Origin: Escallonia rubra
Taxonomy: Eukaryota > Streptophyta > Magnoliopsida > Escalloniales > Escalloniaceae
Assembly: GCA_033065855.1 (NCBI GenBank)
Contig: JAVXUO010002017.1
Coordinates: 124,001-188,000, forward strand
Length of the DNA: 64,000 nt
Reading direction: 5' to 3'
Part shown: positions 1-11,510 of the stretch, piece by piece
How positions within the stretch are numbered: position 1 is the first letter of the stretch
Layout: every line of letters starts with the position of its first letter
Notes under the pieces: generated by a model
The model's database searches: none
Seen by the model: the letters and a program-made list of their open reading frames with translations, nothing else
Told to the model about the DNA's origin: nothing
Translations under genes and position numbers: made by a program

Positions 1-528
1 GAAGAGGGTTGACGACTGGCCGATGGTCGTCGTTTGGTCTCGATCGGAATTTTTGGTTGGCCGGTGATATCGTGCGATGGTAGCAGTAGGGCGTTGATCG
101 AGGCACGACGCTCGTGGAGACGTTGGGCAATGGTGTTTCGGCAAAGGTACGTAGCCGGAGTTGTCGCCGGTGGCTACGTGCGTGGCCGGAAGTGGGGCTG
201 CCGAGATCTGGCATAAGCACTACCCGATCTAGGGCCGGCTGCCGAAAATTACAAATTTGCCAGAGTGGGGAAGAAGAGGGTCGACGACTGGCCAATGGTC
301 GTCGTTTGGTCTCGATCAAAATTTTTGGTTGGCCGGTGATATAGTGCAATGGTAGCAGTGGGGCATTGATCGAGGCACGACGCTCGCGGAGACGTTAAGC
401 AATGGTGTTTCGGCGAAGGTGCGTAGCCGGAGTTGTCGCCGGTGGCTACGTGCGTGGCCGAAAGTGGGGCTGCCGATCTAGGGTTGGCTGCCGAAAATTA
501 CAAATTTGCTAGAGTGAGGAAGAAGGGG
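1..528. repeat. 272-bp tandem repeat, about two units
   Basis: A unit starting at 1 recurs at 273 with the same order of landmarks: gaagagggt, gacgactggcc, tggtcgtcgtttggtctcg, ggtagcagt, gccggagttgtcgccggtgg, and an ending motif attacaaatttgc. Period is about 272 bp and identity looks near 90%. A third copy of the unit's end motif (attacaaatttgcc) lies at about 537-551. The repeat is GC-rich compared with the flanks. Reading frames across it are not conserved as protein. It may be part of a larger satellite or of a transposon's subterminal array cut by the window edge. Confidence 0.85.
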
Positions 529-559
529 CAGAAAAATTACAAATTTGCCTATGCCAAAA

Positions 560-1301
560 TGGCATGTGCACCGCACATGATCACTTAACGTCCAAAATTG
601 AACGGACGTCCAATTTTGGAGCTATTTGCAACAGTTTTGTCAACCTCGAGGGACATTATTGTAAAAGTTGTAAACACAAGGAGCAAAGTGAAAAACGTGT
701 AAACCTCAGGAGACAGTTTTGTAATTAATCCTAAAAAAAACACAAGATAAACCTATCTTCAAGAAAATTAAACTCAAGCGAATTTAAGAAACTTTGATGC
801 TCTCCTTTGTTCTTTCTCCTCTTCTTTTCCTCCTCCCTTTCTCTCTCTTCTTTCCTTTCTCCTTCTTTCTCCCTTTTCTTTTCCTTCCTTCCTTTCTCTT
901 TGTTTTTAGTCTTCTTTATGGCCGAATGGAAATCTTTCACATTCTCTCTTGTTTCTAATTTATCCACTTAGGTTTTTTTTCATTTTTTTGTTCTTTTCAT
1001 TTGATTACTCACCACCAAACATAGGTGGCACACCCAAAACATTCTACTCCACACTCTCACATGTGACATGCCACTAACCTTTTATAACTAACTTTTGGTA
1101 TTTTGAAATTGACCCCAAAGTTTTGCATAATTACTTTTTAACCCCAAAGTTCTACATAATTATATTTTAGACCCACAACTTAATTTCAATATTCATTTTA
1201 TGTAGACAAATAATATAACACGATCATATTATTTCAATCAAAATTAAATATGTTCAATCTTAATAAAATGATTAGAAGTTAATTAAGATCGGGGCCTCAC
1301 A
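560..1301 (-). mobile_element. Candidate 3' LTR of the Ty3/gypsy remnant
   Basis: On the minus strand a purine run (AAGGAGGGGAGAG, 1314-1302) sits directly before TGTGAGGCCCC, which starts at 1301. That is the expected order of polypurine tract then LTR start, downstream of the integrase segments. The LTR body runs toward lower coordinates and includes a TATA-like ttataaaagg near 1085 and a purine-rich stretch at about 930-780. The far end of the LTR was not found; 560 is only a guess. Fossil. Confidence 0.5.
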
Positions 1302-2530
1302 CTCTCCCCTCCTTAAAAGAATTTAGTCCCTAAATTCATACCTGATCACATGAACAAGTGCGGGTACTTTGACCTAATCTCATCTTCACGCTCCCAGGTA
1401 GTCTCTTCAATATCATGATATTGCCATTTAATCTTAACTAGTGGAATCACCTTATTCCTCAATACCTGATCCCGACGATCCAAAATCTCCACCGGCTGCT
1501 CAACGTAAGTCATATCTACTTCTATGTGAACCGGGTGATCATGCAACACGTGTGATGGATCTGGCTGATATTTACGCAACATAGATACATGAAAGACGTT
1601 ATGTACCCTAGATAATGAAGGTGGCAAAGTGACCCGATACGCTAGATTACCAATCCGTTCCAATATCTCATAAGGCCCAACAAACCTCGGAGATAGCTTA
1701 CCTTTTTTTACCGAATCTCATGACTCCTTTCGTTGAAGAAATTTTAATAAAAACAAAGTCTCCCACCGTAAATTCCAAACCACGTCGATGAGTGTCGGCG
1801 TAGCTTTTTTGTCGACTCTGTGCTGTACGGATACGTTGTTGAATTACTTGTATCTTATCAGTGGTTTCACGAATAATATCAGATTTGATAAGCTTACCTT
1901 CCCCAACCTCTGGCCAACAAACTGGAGATCTACATTTTCTTCCATATAACGCCTCATAAGGAGCCATATCAATACTAGAATGGTAGTTGTTATTATAAGA
2001 GAATTTAACAAGTGGTAAATGTGAATCCCAACTACCTTTCAAGTCTATTACACAAGCTCTTAACATATCCTCCAAGATTTGTATAGTACGCTCACTCTGA
2101 CCATCTATCTGAGGGTGAAAGGCTGTACTCAAAGCCATCTGTGTACCCATAGCCTTCTGAAAAGCTTGCCAAAATCGAGAAGTAAAAGTCGGAAACAATA
2201 CTAACAGGAACTCCATGCAAACGAACTATCTCATCGATATATAGCTTAACTAGTTTTTCCATGAAATATTTCATATTCAAAGTAAGAAAATGTGCAGACT
2301 TAGTAAGACGGTCTACTATTACCCAAATTGCGTCATTTCCGTCTCGTGTCCGCGGTAATCCTGTCACAAAGTCCATGGTTATGTGCTCCCATTTTCACTA
2401 AGGAATAGATAGAGGCTGTAAATAACCACCCGACTTTTGATGGTCTGCCTTTACCAGCTGACATGTTAGGCACTTGTAAACAAATTTGGCTATATCCCAA
2501 TAATGTGATTTCAAATCGCGTGCGACCGCG
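1302..2530 (-). mobile_element. Ty3/gypsy LTR retrotransposon remnant (integrase region)
   Basis: Minus-strand translation shows the 3' part of a Ty3/gypsy pol. In order there is an N-terminal zinc-binding segment of integrase ending in KCLTCQLVKADHQ, then the catalytic core (MDFVTGLPRT, HPQIDGQSERTIQILEDMLR, APYEALYGRKCRSP), then the C-terminal domain ending in HNVFHVSMLRKY and a chromodomain-like tail (KIKWQYHDIEETTWE). The tail suggests the chromovirus clade, but this is not certain. Protease, RT and gag are absent, so the element is truncated on its 5' side near 2530. It is a broken fossil with several breaks. Confidence 0.9.
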
Positions 2531-2990
2531 AGCGATGGTCGTCGATCGTCAAGGTAGGTAGCCGACCCCCCCAAGGTGGCCGACCCCTTAAGGTGGCCGA
2601 CCCCCTTAAGGGGGAAGGCACGCCAAGGTTGTTTCACGAGTAGTTCACGTGACTTGAGCATGACCGCTTTGACCGGCTTGTGAGCGTTAAAAAGTTGACT
2701 GTTGAATATGCCGACATGTCATGAAAATTGGGACCTCCACTGGGCCTATAAGTGTAGCCAAGATAGGTTGGGAACGTAATGAAAATTTCCATTATCAACC
2801 TAAGATGCAATAACTAGAATTATGGCTTTAGATGTTCATGCCATGAAACACGACAGAAGTTCTTGAAACCAAGATTCATACAACTCTTCTTGGGTTTTGA
2901 TGTTATAATTCTAGAAGCATAATTTTTAGCGACACTTTTAAAAATTTATACGTTCACTTTTTTTCTCAATAAGTTTTGACATCGTAGAAG
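2531..2990. other. Gene-free spacer with short GGCCGACCC repeats
   Basis: At 2550-2612 the motif gg(t/a)(g)gccgacccc is repeated about three times at 17-19-bp spacing, bounded by short inverted ccttaag/cttaagg pieces. The repeat marks the broken 5' edge of the gypsy remnant. I see no gene in 2620-2990. The last part probably belongs to the fimbrin promoter. Confidence 0.5.
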
Positions 2991-3288
2991 ACTCGTTATA
3001 AAACAAGAAAACCGATACAATTTGTGAAAACCTAGAATGATTAATATTATTATTGATAAAAAACGCAGAATGTTACCAAACAAAAGAAACTCGGTATGAT
3101 TTTATAGAATACAGTCCACAGTAGTAGTATAGGCCACCTCCTCTTTGCTTTGCCACCCCGAATTCGCGGGTCCTAAAAGGCAAAACGGTTTTCTCTCGTC
3201 CTTTGCTCTCTCTCTCGTTCCGAGTTACACACTTTCCTCTTTCCTGGGTAATATCTCCCATCAGGAACAGCTGACAACAACAAACAGA
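2991..3288 (+). promoter_or_regulatory. Fimbrin promoter and 5' UTR
   Basis: Candidate TATA elements are gttataaaac at about 2996 and attttatagaat at about 3098. A CT-rich leader (ctctctctctcg near 3208-3219) precedes the ATG at 3289, as is common in plant 5' UTRs. The exact transcription start cannot be set by eye. Confidence 0.4.
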
Positions 3289-5570
3289 ATGTCTGGTTTC
3301 GTGGGTGTTGTGGTTTCTGATCCATGGCTTCAAAGCCAATTCACCCAAGTCGAGTTACGTAGCCTTAAACCCAAAGTATGTAATGGAAATGTCAGTTATG
3401 TAAAAGTTTCAATGTTTGTAGTTTTTTAATCGTTTCTTGCAAATGTAAGTTTCGAGAATGGCGATGATATGAAATGGTTCCATTAGTTTTGTAGTTTCCT
3501 TATCTTTTTTTTTGTGGTTATATTGTAGTTTCCTTATCATTCCTTGCAAATTTAAGTTTATGGTATTAAATAGGTTCCATTGGTTTTTGTAGTTTCTTTA
3601 TCATTCCGTGCAAATTTAAGTTTCAGGTGTGGTGGTCATATGACGTGGGTTTGCATATTTTTACCAATTCTTGCAAATTTAAGTTTCGAGAATGGTGATG
3701 AGACGAAGTGGGTTGCATTTGTTCTGTGGTGTCTTTTTCATTTCATGCAAATTTAAGTTTCAAGAATGGTGATGATATGAAGTGGGTTGCATATGTTTTG
3801 TAGTTTCTTTATTAATTTTGCAAATTAAAGTTTATGGAATTAAATGGGTTGCATTTTAAATAGAAATTGTAGTTTCTTTATCATTTCTTGCATTTCTCTT
3901 CTAGTCTTTATAAACCCTTGCATAAGTTTCAAGAAGGATATGAGATTGGTTGCATTTGTTTATGTAGTTTCTTTCAGCAAGAAATCAATCTGGCCGCGTT
4001 ACAGTTGGAGATTTGCCACCGGTGATGGCGAAACTAAAGGCTTTTAGCGGAATGTTTAGGGAGGAGGAGATTAAGGCTATCTTGGGTGAGTCGTCTTCTG
4101 ACATGAAAGAGGAAATTGATTTTGAATCTTTCCTTCGGGTGAGTTTCTAGAATGTCTTCTTATGTTGTTGCATGACTGCTTTCTAGTCTTAGTTCCTTTT
4201 TTTCTAATATTTTCATGCTCAGTTTGATGAAATTCTATCCTAGAATTGCTAAAAGAAATTTGTAAAAAGCCAAAGGTCTGAGGAGTAGCTTTTTGAACGT
4301 GGGAAACAATTAGAGAATTTTGGGTGAATTAAATTAATTTGGCTTCAATTGGTATATTTTGATGTTCATGTTGCACTCTGTTAATTTATTTGTATTTAAG
4401 TGCACATGTTTCATATGTTTGGAATGAGATTTGACTAGAAGTGAATGGAAAGGAAAAAAAATGAGAGATGCTATTTAGGTTGGAACACTTATCTTACGAG
4501 CTCCACAATGGTACTAAAAGCTTGCGTAGTTATCGCTTCAGGTACTTGAAATGGTCATTTAAATCATAAATGGAGCTCAAATGGCTTTTGTGCTCAGCAA
4601 TTATCAATTACAATATAAAAGTAAAAAAGGAGTTATAGTTCGTGAGATTTTTGCTAACAGGCGATCCTTCTAGTTGGTAGGCTTGTTTTTATTCAGTTAT
4701 ATGTGTGATTATCGTTTTGATGTTTGCTTGTGAATTACAACTGTTTAGAAATGGTGAAATGGAGTAAAACATTAGACTTCTGTGATTGGCAGGCATTCCT
4801 GAACCTACAAGCGCGAGCTACAGCAAGATCGGGTCCAAAATTAAAAACCTCTTCATCATTCCTCAAGGCCTCCACAACCACGCTTCGCCACACCATTAGC
4901 GAAACCGAGAAAGCCTCTTATGTTGCCCACATTAACAGCTTTCTTAGAGAAGATCCATTTTTGAAGAAGTATCTTCCTCTGGATCCTTCTACCAACGCTT
5001 TGTTCGATCTTGCTAAGGATGGTGTTCTGCTCTGGTATCTCAAAGTACCCATTAGACGAATTTTCACATTCTCAAATGTAGATCCATGCTTTTTTTGTGT
5101 GTTCGCTGATTCACTTGATGATGCAGTAAACTCATTAATGTGGCCGTCCCTGGTACAATAGACGAGCGTGCTATTAATACGAAGCGGGTCCTTAATCCGT
5201 GGGAGAGGAATGAGAATCATACCCTTTGCCTTAATTCTGCAAAGGCTATCGGCTGTACCGTGGTTAATATTGGCACACAGGACTTAGTTGAAGGAAGAGT
5301 AAGTTGAGCTGATTCTAGCAAAGGTGGACTCAAATGGATTGCAATGGGGGTGGATGGGATTTTTCTTTTGAACATAAATACATATGAACTCTGTAAAAGT
5401 GTGAATCATGGGGCTTTTGCAGTAAACCCCATTTTATAACAATATTTCAAAGAGTTACGCGTAAGCAGGCGAGCATAAAGTTAAGTTTCGTGAAAAAAAT
5501 GGTGCGTGCTCAGTTCTTCCCATTTTCCCCCTTCTCCCCCCATCCGCAAGTGAAAACTAATAATTGTGTG

Positions 5571-5606
<36 letters not shown>

Positions 5607-8600
5607 CTGTGGAGAATTTCTCCTTCTATTCTTATGTTCGTGCAGAAGAAAGAGGGGTGTTGGGGGGGGGGGGGGGGGGGTTGTCATATTCATTTTATTT
5701 TACTTAATGGTGATGAAGAGGTTGCAATCCATTTTTTGACCGAACCAATTCAAACAAAACTTTGGCTCTGCAGTTGGCTGTACTCTGGAATTTTTTTTTT
5801 CATTATTTATATGAAAAGTTACTGAAGTTTTTCTGTTTCTTCAATTTGTAGCCCCATTTGCTACTTGGATTGATATCTCAGATAATTAAGGTACTTTTAA
5901 CTTCTTCAACTCTTCATTCTATAACGTCTAGTGTCGTGGATTACCAAGAGTCTTAATCTCTGTTGTAATTTTATATGGTGCCAACTTCAGATACAACTAC
6001 TAGCTGATCTCAACTTGAAGAAAACCCCTCAGCTGGTGGAATTGGTGGAGGACAGCAAGGTAGCAGGAAGTTGAATGGTTTTGCCTTCTTTCTGCGTTCC
6101 TGTAGAGTAAACAGACATTTATGCTAGAAGTTGATGATGTGAAAATTTGCAGGATGTGGAGGAGCTCATGGGTTTACCTCCAGAGAAGGTTCTTTTGAAA
6201 TGGATGAACTTTCAGCTAAAGAAATCAGGATATAGCAAGCAGGTCACAAATTTTTCATCCGATTTGAAGGTAAGAGAATTTAGCACTCTATTATGACAAT
6301 AGATACGTTTAGGAGATGGATTTTTTCATCAGCTTTTTAAATTTACATTACGTAGCCACTTTAGAGAGAAGATATGGTGTCGTTTTGCGTATATGAGTGC
6401 CTAATATCCTTAGGCGACATTGAGTAGGCCTTCTTTATTGTGCTATATGGCTCCTCTCTCTCTGTCTTTCTTCTGTATAGTATCCTCTCTGTGCTAGTTT
6501 TTCCATATACTTGTGTGTTTTCTCACCCTTTACTAGGTGTACCTCTGAAACTCCCCTAGCACTGGCCAGATCAAACTTCTAAAACTTTCTTGGTTATTAT
6601 CATCCATGGTTTTTACCACGAAAACAAAAGAACAAAAATTCGTGCACATGATCAAATTTTGGAGCCAAGTACAGAATCTAGAACTAGACCGAGATTTTAT
6701 AATGTATGATCCTACCCAACATGTTTAGCTTATGTTGGATCAGTTAATAAGTAAATGCAATCTGATTTGCTGGTGCTCTGCTCTTGCAGCATTTTGCTTT
6801 AGAAATCCTCTCCAATGTTTTTGGAGAAACTAAATTCAGAAAAAGCTCCTGGAGTTCGGTGAAACTCAAATACACAGGATGTATGCATCGAAAAGAACGC
6901 CCATTATGTACCCTGCAAAATAGTTAAGGGGCATAAAAAATAGCCACATAAAACAAATCTTCAACAAAATCCATACTCCTCAGCCCCAGGGTAGTTCTTA
7001 GTAAGCCAGGAAAACTCAAAAACATCTGCCTGGTGGTCTATTGGAAGACAGCTTGCTCAAGATCCAGAAAACAACATACTTACTAAAGTTCACCTTCGTG
7101 TTGATAAGATTATTGGTCAAATTAGCATTTAGGTGGATCTATGTGTAATAAAACCGGCAACTGGACCTTCACCAGCAAAGATTTCTTCTTTGCAAGTCCA
7201 GGCTATACATGTTTTTCACATGAAACAAGAAATCTAAAAATTAGATTTTATGGTAACTTGGTATATAATTCTCATCGATTATCACCTTATAGCCTACAAC
7301 ATGTAAGGGAACCAAAGCATCATTATAAGTATTATCAGGAGGTGGTTTTAGTGAACAAACTGTTTCTATTGTAAAATCCCGAGTCATAGTCTTTTCTTTG
7401 ACTGTAAGGTATCTAAGGTCTATTATCATGCAGGATGGAGAGGCCTATGCTCACTTACTTAACGTTCTTGCTCCTGAACATGGTACCACCGCCACGTTGG
7501 ATACAAAAGATCCTACTAAACGAGCGAACTTGGTTCTAGAGCAAGCAGAGAAAATGGACTGCAAAAGATATGTCACTCCAAAGGACATTGTTGAGGGCTC
7601 AACAAATCTAAATCTTGCATTTGTTGCACAAATTTTCCAGCAAAGGTCAGCGTTACTTGTTACTTTCATTTTTTTTCTCTAGGAGGATTGGAATCTGCAC
7701 AGCAGTTACAGATGTGGTGAATATGTGGATTGTATGTGACGTTTAGGCCTGCAGTGAATCATTGTGGATATATCTCTATCATTTTGATGTTAAAACCATG
7801 CAGGCAATGATAGGTATATTAATGTGATTATTTTATGTAAACATTTGTCCCAGCAATATCTCCGCACACTGCCACTATCAAAAAGTGATCGATTAATTTT
7901 CAGTAGGAAATATCGAACAACTATGTTGCACAGCTAAATCATTTGCAAGCATATGTTGCACAGCTAAATCATTTGCAAGCATATGTTGCACAGTTAACAC
8001 CACTAACCATTAATCCTGTTGTCCTGCACTGAGGCGAGGGTTTTTTAATTCCAAAATATGGTGAACAATATCAAACTACTCTTGTTACCAGTCCTCTTTT
8101 GCAACCTTATACTACTGATTATTCTGCCAATGGTTAGTCTTTCAGTAACATTAGGTCATTGATTTTATTGCCTTTATGATGCAACTTATTATTTTATATT
8201 TGCCTTGTGGTCTTCTGAATTGGTACTGCGTAATGATTTTGTAATTCCCCTGTACAGGAATGGCCTATCTATGGAAAACAAAAATATTTCCTTCGCTGAG
8301 ATGATGTCAGATGATGCTCAAACATCTAGGGAGGAGAGATGTTTCCGTCTGTGGATTAACAGTCTTGGAATTGACTCGTATATCAATAATGTATTTGAGG
8401 ATGTCAGAACAGGGTGCGTTTGACACTTCTTTGCAACAGTATCTTTGTAACTTCCTTTTGATGTTTACCCTTTTGCATGCAGATGGGTTCTTTTGGAAGT
8501 TCTTGACAAAATTTCCCCAGGATCAGTCAACTGGAAGCTAGCAACAAAACCACCTATTAAGATGCCTTTTAGAAAAGTTGAGAATTGCAACCAAGTTGTA

Positions 8601-10657
8601 AAGATTGGGAAGGAATTGAACTTCTCTCTTGTGAACGTAGCTGGAAATGATATTGTACAAGGAAACAAGAAGCTCATATTAGGTCAGTCTGCTTTGCTTC
8701 TTATCTCTCCTCCCCTCCCCCAACATCCAACGCCATGCAAAGAGGCATTAGAGATGAAAATGGAATCAGGCAGGGTCTAGATTGGTAATAGCTGCTAGCT
8801 TGCTGATGACAACTTGATTCTTGATTCATTTGGACATGGTATACTCAACAAAAATTGTGTGCCCAAGAGTCGTAATATTTTGTTACCTGCACATGCGGAA
8901 ATTTATGTTTGATATAATCTCATTAATTGGACTTGACCATGAAGGTATCAGACTTGGAATCAAAAGGCATCAATAGTTACTATCAGATATAACACCTCAA
9001 AAGATGGTGTCCCAAGTCTTTCTTTCGTCTCCTCCTTTGTTGAGCAATCGTGTATTTGGTATAAAGATGTCAATTGACCAGTTAACATATATGCTTTGGC
9101 TCACATTGCTAGGAATTCACAACAGAACATGCAATTGCATAGGGGAGAGTGGAAGAAAGTGATTCATGCCCCAACTAGCTTGGGACAAAGGCTTTAGTTG
9201 GTCGAGTGTAGATAGCGCGGACGTATTGACTAAAGCATAATGCATGATGCGGAAGTAGTGTAAAGAGTAAAGCGTACAGGTGAACCTTGTTGGTTTTGTC
9301 ATGCAGCTACCGGAGAAGCGGTATCCAGGAAAATATCAATCAACGTATGGCAAATGGACAAGTTGGAGGACACGTGTCATTGATTGGTGTTTAAGTTGGA
9401 AGTGATTTTCTGTGGAGACATAGGCGTGGGTTGGCAAACTTTCAGGCTACGTTTTACTTTTGTTTGAAAATTAAATCATGTGTTTCTTTGTGAAGTTCTC
9501 AGATCACATCCATCATAAAGGAAAATCTGTAAATCCTTCATCTGTCAATCCTAAACTTAAACGGTGAGCCAGCCCAGATGTCTTGGAAACTTTGCCATTT
9601 GAAGGGTTGCCTGTATTACTATTGATAGAGGGATATTCGGTATATCGTGTTCCCTTTCGACTAAATTAAGAGGTTTTCTCTAGTTGGTTGTGCTGAACCG
9701 AATGCATTGCTTCACTTGGCAATTTTTATATGTTTTGAGTTATCTAGCTTTTGAGTGCCAACTTATACGTTTGTTGTTTTTAGTTCTATATAAACATCCA
9801 TCCCATTGTCCAAAGCATCTTCATCAGTTGCTTGGGATAAAATAGTAAACTTGCTTATGTTTTGCTTCAGCACTTTTATGGCAGTTGATGAGATTTACTA
9901 TGCTCCAACTGCTTAGAAACTTGAGGTCTCACTCCCAAGGAAAGGAGATAACAGATGCTAATATTCTAAATTGGGCAAACAGCAAAGTGAAGAGCTCGGG
10001 CAGAACATCTCAAATGGAGAGCTTCAAGGTATGAGAAAAGAAAAGGGAAAGAAGGATCCTTGTGTTGTGACCGATTCTAAGCTATGATTGACAAATCGGC
10101 TTTTTGTATGACAAAAACAGGATAAAAACCTTTCAAACGGCATTTTCTTCCTAGAGCTCCTTAGTGCCGTGGAGCCAAGGGTTGTCAACTGGAGTCTTGT
10201 TACGAAGGGTGAAACTGGTACATTAAGCGTTTAAAAGCAGAATTTGACTGTCTGATTTTTCTTGTGCCTTATAATGAAATGATGATGGTAAATATTCCAA
10301 TTACAGATGAGGATAAGAAGTTAAATGCGACATACATAATAAGTGTTGCTCGAAAGCTTGGATGCTCTATTTTCTTATTGCCCGAGGACATAATGGAGGT
10401 AAACATTTGTATATCTAGTAATTCAGTTATACAACTTAAAATTGCACTTTCAAATGTTTATAATGGAAGTTGGAAAGTTGTTAACTTTTAAACTTGGATT
10501 GACGAAGAACTTAAACATGCAAGCTTTCTTGGCTCGTGAACTATTATCACAGGTGAACCAGAAGATGATCCTGACCTTAACAGCGTGCATCATGTACTGG
10601 AGCCTACAGCAAAAGGCTGGGGAGTCAGAGTCTAACCGTTCAGAAAACAACAGATAA
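3289..10657 (+). CDS. FIM: Fimbrin (plastin), actin-bundling protein
   Basis: Cross-links actin filaments in the cytoplasm through four calponin-homology (CH) domains. Coding exons: 3289-3375, 3968-4138, 4793-5034, 5127-5298, 5852-5890, 5991-6059, 6153-6269, 7434-7645, 8258-8413, 8483-8682, 9871-10028, 10121-10217, 10307-10398, 10553-10657. All junctions are GT-AG and phases close to 1917 nt (638 aa). The start [15 protein letters not shown] matches plant fimbrins. After an N-terminal region (about 1-115) the four CH domains lie at about 118-235, 263-370, 385-495 and 510-620 (estimated). Telling segments are [62 protein letters not shown] and [19 protein letters not shown]. Plant fimbrins usually carry a variable acidic/Ser-rich tail; here a TAA ends the protein soon after CH4, and the tail-like codons continue in frame (see next entry). 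The paralog cannot be assigned. Confidence 0.96.
3425..3967 (+). repeat. About 70-bp degenerate tandem repeat filling fimbrin intron 1
   Basis: Nearly all of intron 1 (3376-3967) consists of imperfect units. The pattern is tgtagtttctttatcatt, then tgcaaatttaagtttc, then gaatggtgatgatatgaag, then tgggttgcat. Copies of tgtagtttc start near 3490, 3524, 3588, 3798, 3868 and 3963. The last copy is the real 3' splice site: TAG ends at 3967 and exon 2 begins TTTCTTTCAG. The repeat thus carries decoy acceptors with the first exon bases attached. Confidence 0.8.
5578..5680 (+). repeat. Simple repeats in fimbrin intron 4: (GT)n(GA)n and a 19-G run
   Basis: A tgtgtgtgtg / agagagagag tract lies at 5578-5606 and an uninterrupted run of 19 G at 5662-5680. 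Both are in the 553-bp intron between exons 4 and 5, on the transcribed (sense) strand. The G run could form a G-quadruplex in RNA. Its exact length is likely to vary or be misread. Confidence 0.9.
6270..7433 (+). other. Fimbrin intron 7 (1.16 kb)
   Basis: The intron is bounded by gtaaga and atgcag. I see no recognisable coding segment or TIR-bearing element inside. A few CT-rich patches (about 6450-6470) are present. Confidence 0.8.
7921..7996 (+). repeat. 30-bp tandem repeat, 2.5 units, fimbrin intron 8
   Basis: Unit atgttgcacagctaaatc + atttgcaagc is repeated at 7921, 7951 and (partial) 7981. The first two units differ only at their first base. Recent slippage or duplication. Confidence 0.9.
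8683..9870 (+). other. Fimbrin intron 10 (1.19 kb)
   Basis: Starts gtcagt and ends cttcag. No domain or clear repeat was recognised within it. Exons on both sides join in phase (TTA G / CA CTT, giving L-A-L). Confidence 0.8.
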
Positions 10658-10801
10658 GCTGATGAGTCCTCAGCAACGTCCATGGATGGTGACAACGAAG
10701 CTGTTCTGACAAGCGAGGCTTCTTCCTTGTCCATTGACGATTCTGCTCCCTCCTCACAGGTTGGGGAGGAGGAGCCCAACAAAATTCCCGATAAAGAATG
10801 A
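10658..10801 (+). other. Fimbrin C-terminal tail relic, in frame after the stop
   Basis: Directly after the TAA at 10655-10657 the same frame stays open for 47 codons to a TGA at 10799-10801. It encodes ADESSATSMDGDNEA...SLSIDDSAPSSQVGEEE...PDKE. This composition (acidic, Ser/Thr-rich, with a SLSIDD-type motif) is what plant fimbrin tails look like. A single sense-to-stop change or allele therefore appears to have cut off the tail. With the tail, the protein would be about 686 residues. Alternatives are stop-codon read-through, an assembly error, or a species-specific shorter form. Confidence 0.75.
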
Positions 10802-11080
10802 CTATAAACTGAAAGTAGCCCTGCTATATTCAATCCTCAGTGTTTTCTTTCAGGAGGATAAGAAAGAAATGCAAGTTGGTTAAAGTTATTTTGATGAATC
10901 AGTTCGAATCAGTTTTGCACAAGGTTCGGTCATTAATGTGTTTAGGCAATTCATTCTGAAAGCAAATGAAAGTTAGAAAAGGAGGAGGTTCCTGTAAATT
11001 CCCATGTAATTAGAATATCTGTTCTTGTTTATACATGACAGTTGCTAATATCTTCTGATGTCTAAGAAGAGAGCAAATAT

Positions 11081-11505
11081 GGCTCTGTTTGATAACTTGT
11101 TAGTTTTCAGTTTTTTTCTCTAATTTTGTAAACTGGAGAAAAAAAACCCGTTTGGCACATAGTTTTCGTTTTTTTTTTCCCTTCAGTTTTAAAAATCAAA
11201 TTTTAAAATAGGGCTATTTTTGAAAACTACCATTTAGGAGTTTTAAGTTTTTGTTTTTATTTTGAGACCACCACCACCCTCCCACCGCCACAGCCACCGG
11301 CCGCTACCTGTCATCGGCGATCGCCGTTGGCCGGCCACTGCCACGCCCCACCACCGCCACTGCAAATCACCACAAAAAAAAAAAAAAATCAAAATAAAAC
11401 TGGTAATCAAACACCCATTTGTTTTTTTGTAAAAGATAAAAATTAAATTGGTTTTGGTTTTTTGAAAACAGAAAATCAAAACTTGAAGTGATTTCAAACG
11501 CTACC
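11081..11505 (+). mobile_element. MITE family M1, copy A
   Basis: Non-autonomous DNA element about 425 bp long. Left end ggctctgtttgataac and right end (reverse complement) ggtagcgtttgaaatc form imperfect terminal inverted repeats. The interior has poly-T tracts and a GC-rich core of CCACCACC/CCGCCACC repeats near 11268-11365. A second copy, inverted, lies at 31374-31728, and both share ttttggcaca, cccttcagtttt and the GC core. The ends and size resemble hAT-type MITEs, but I could not find a convincing 8-bp target duplication. It sits about 280 bp past the fimbrin stop region. Confidence 0.75.
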
Positions 11506-11510
11506 TTAGA

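Noticed and set aside
3978-4138. Fimbrin exon 2 starting at 3978 after ctttcag
   Set aside because: It would hit a TGA in the required phase. The upstream acceptor at 3967 keeps the frame and gives [10 protein letters not shown], matching the family.
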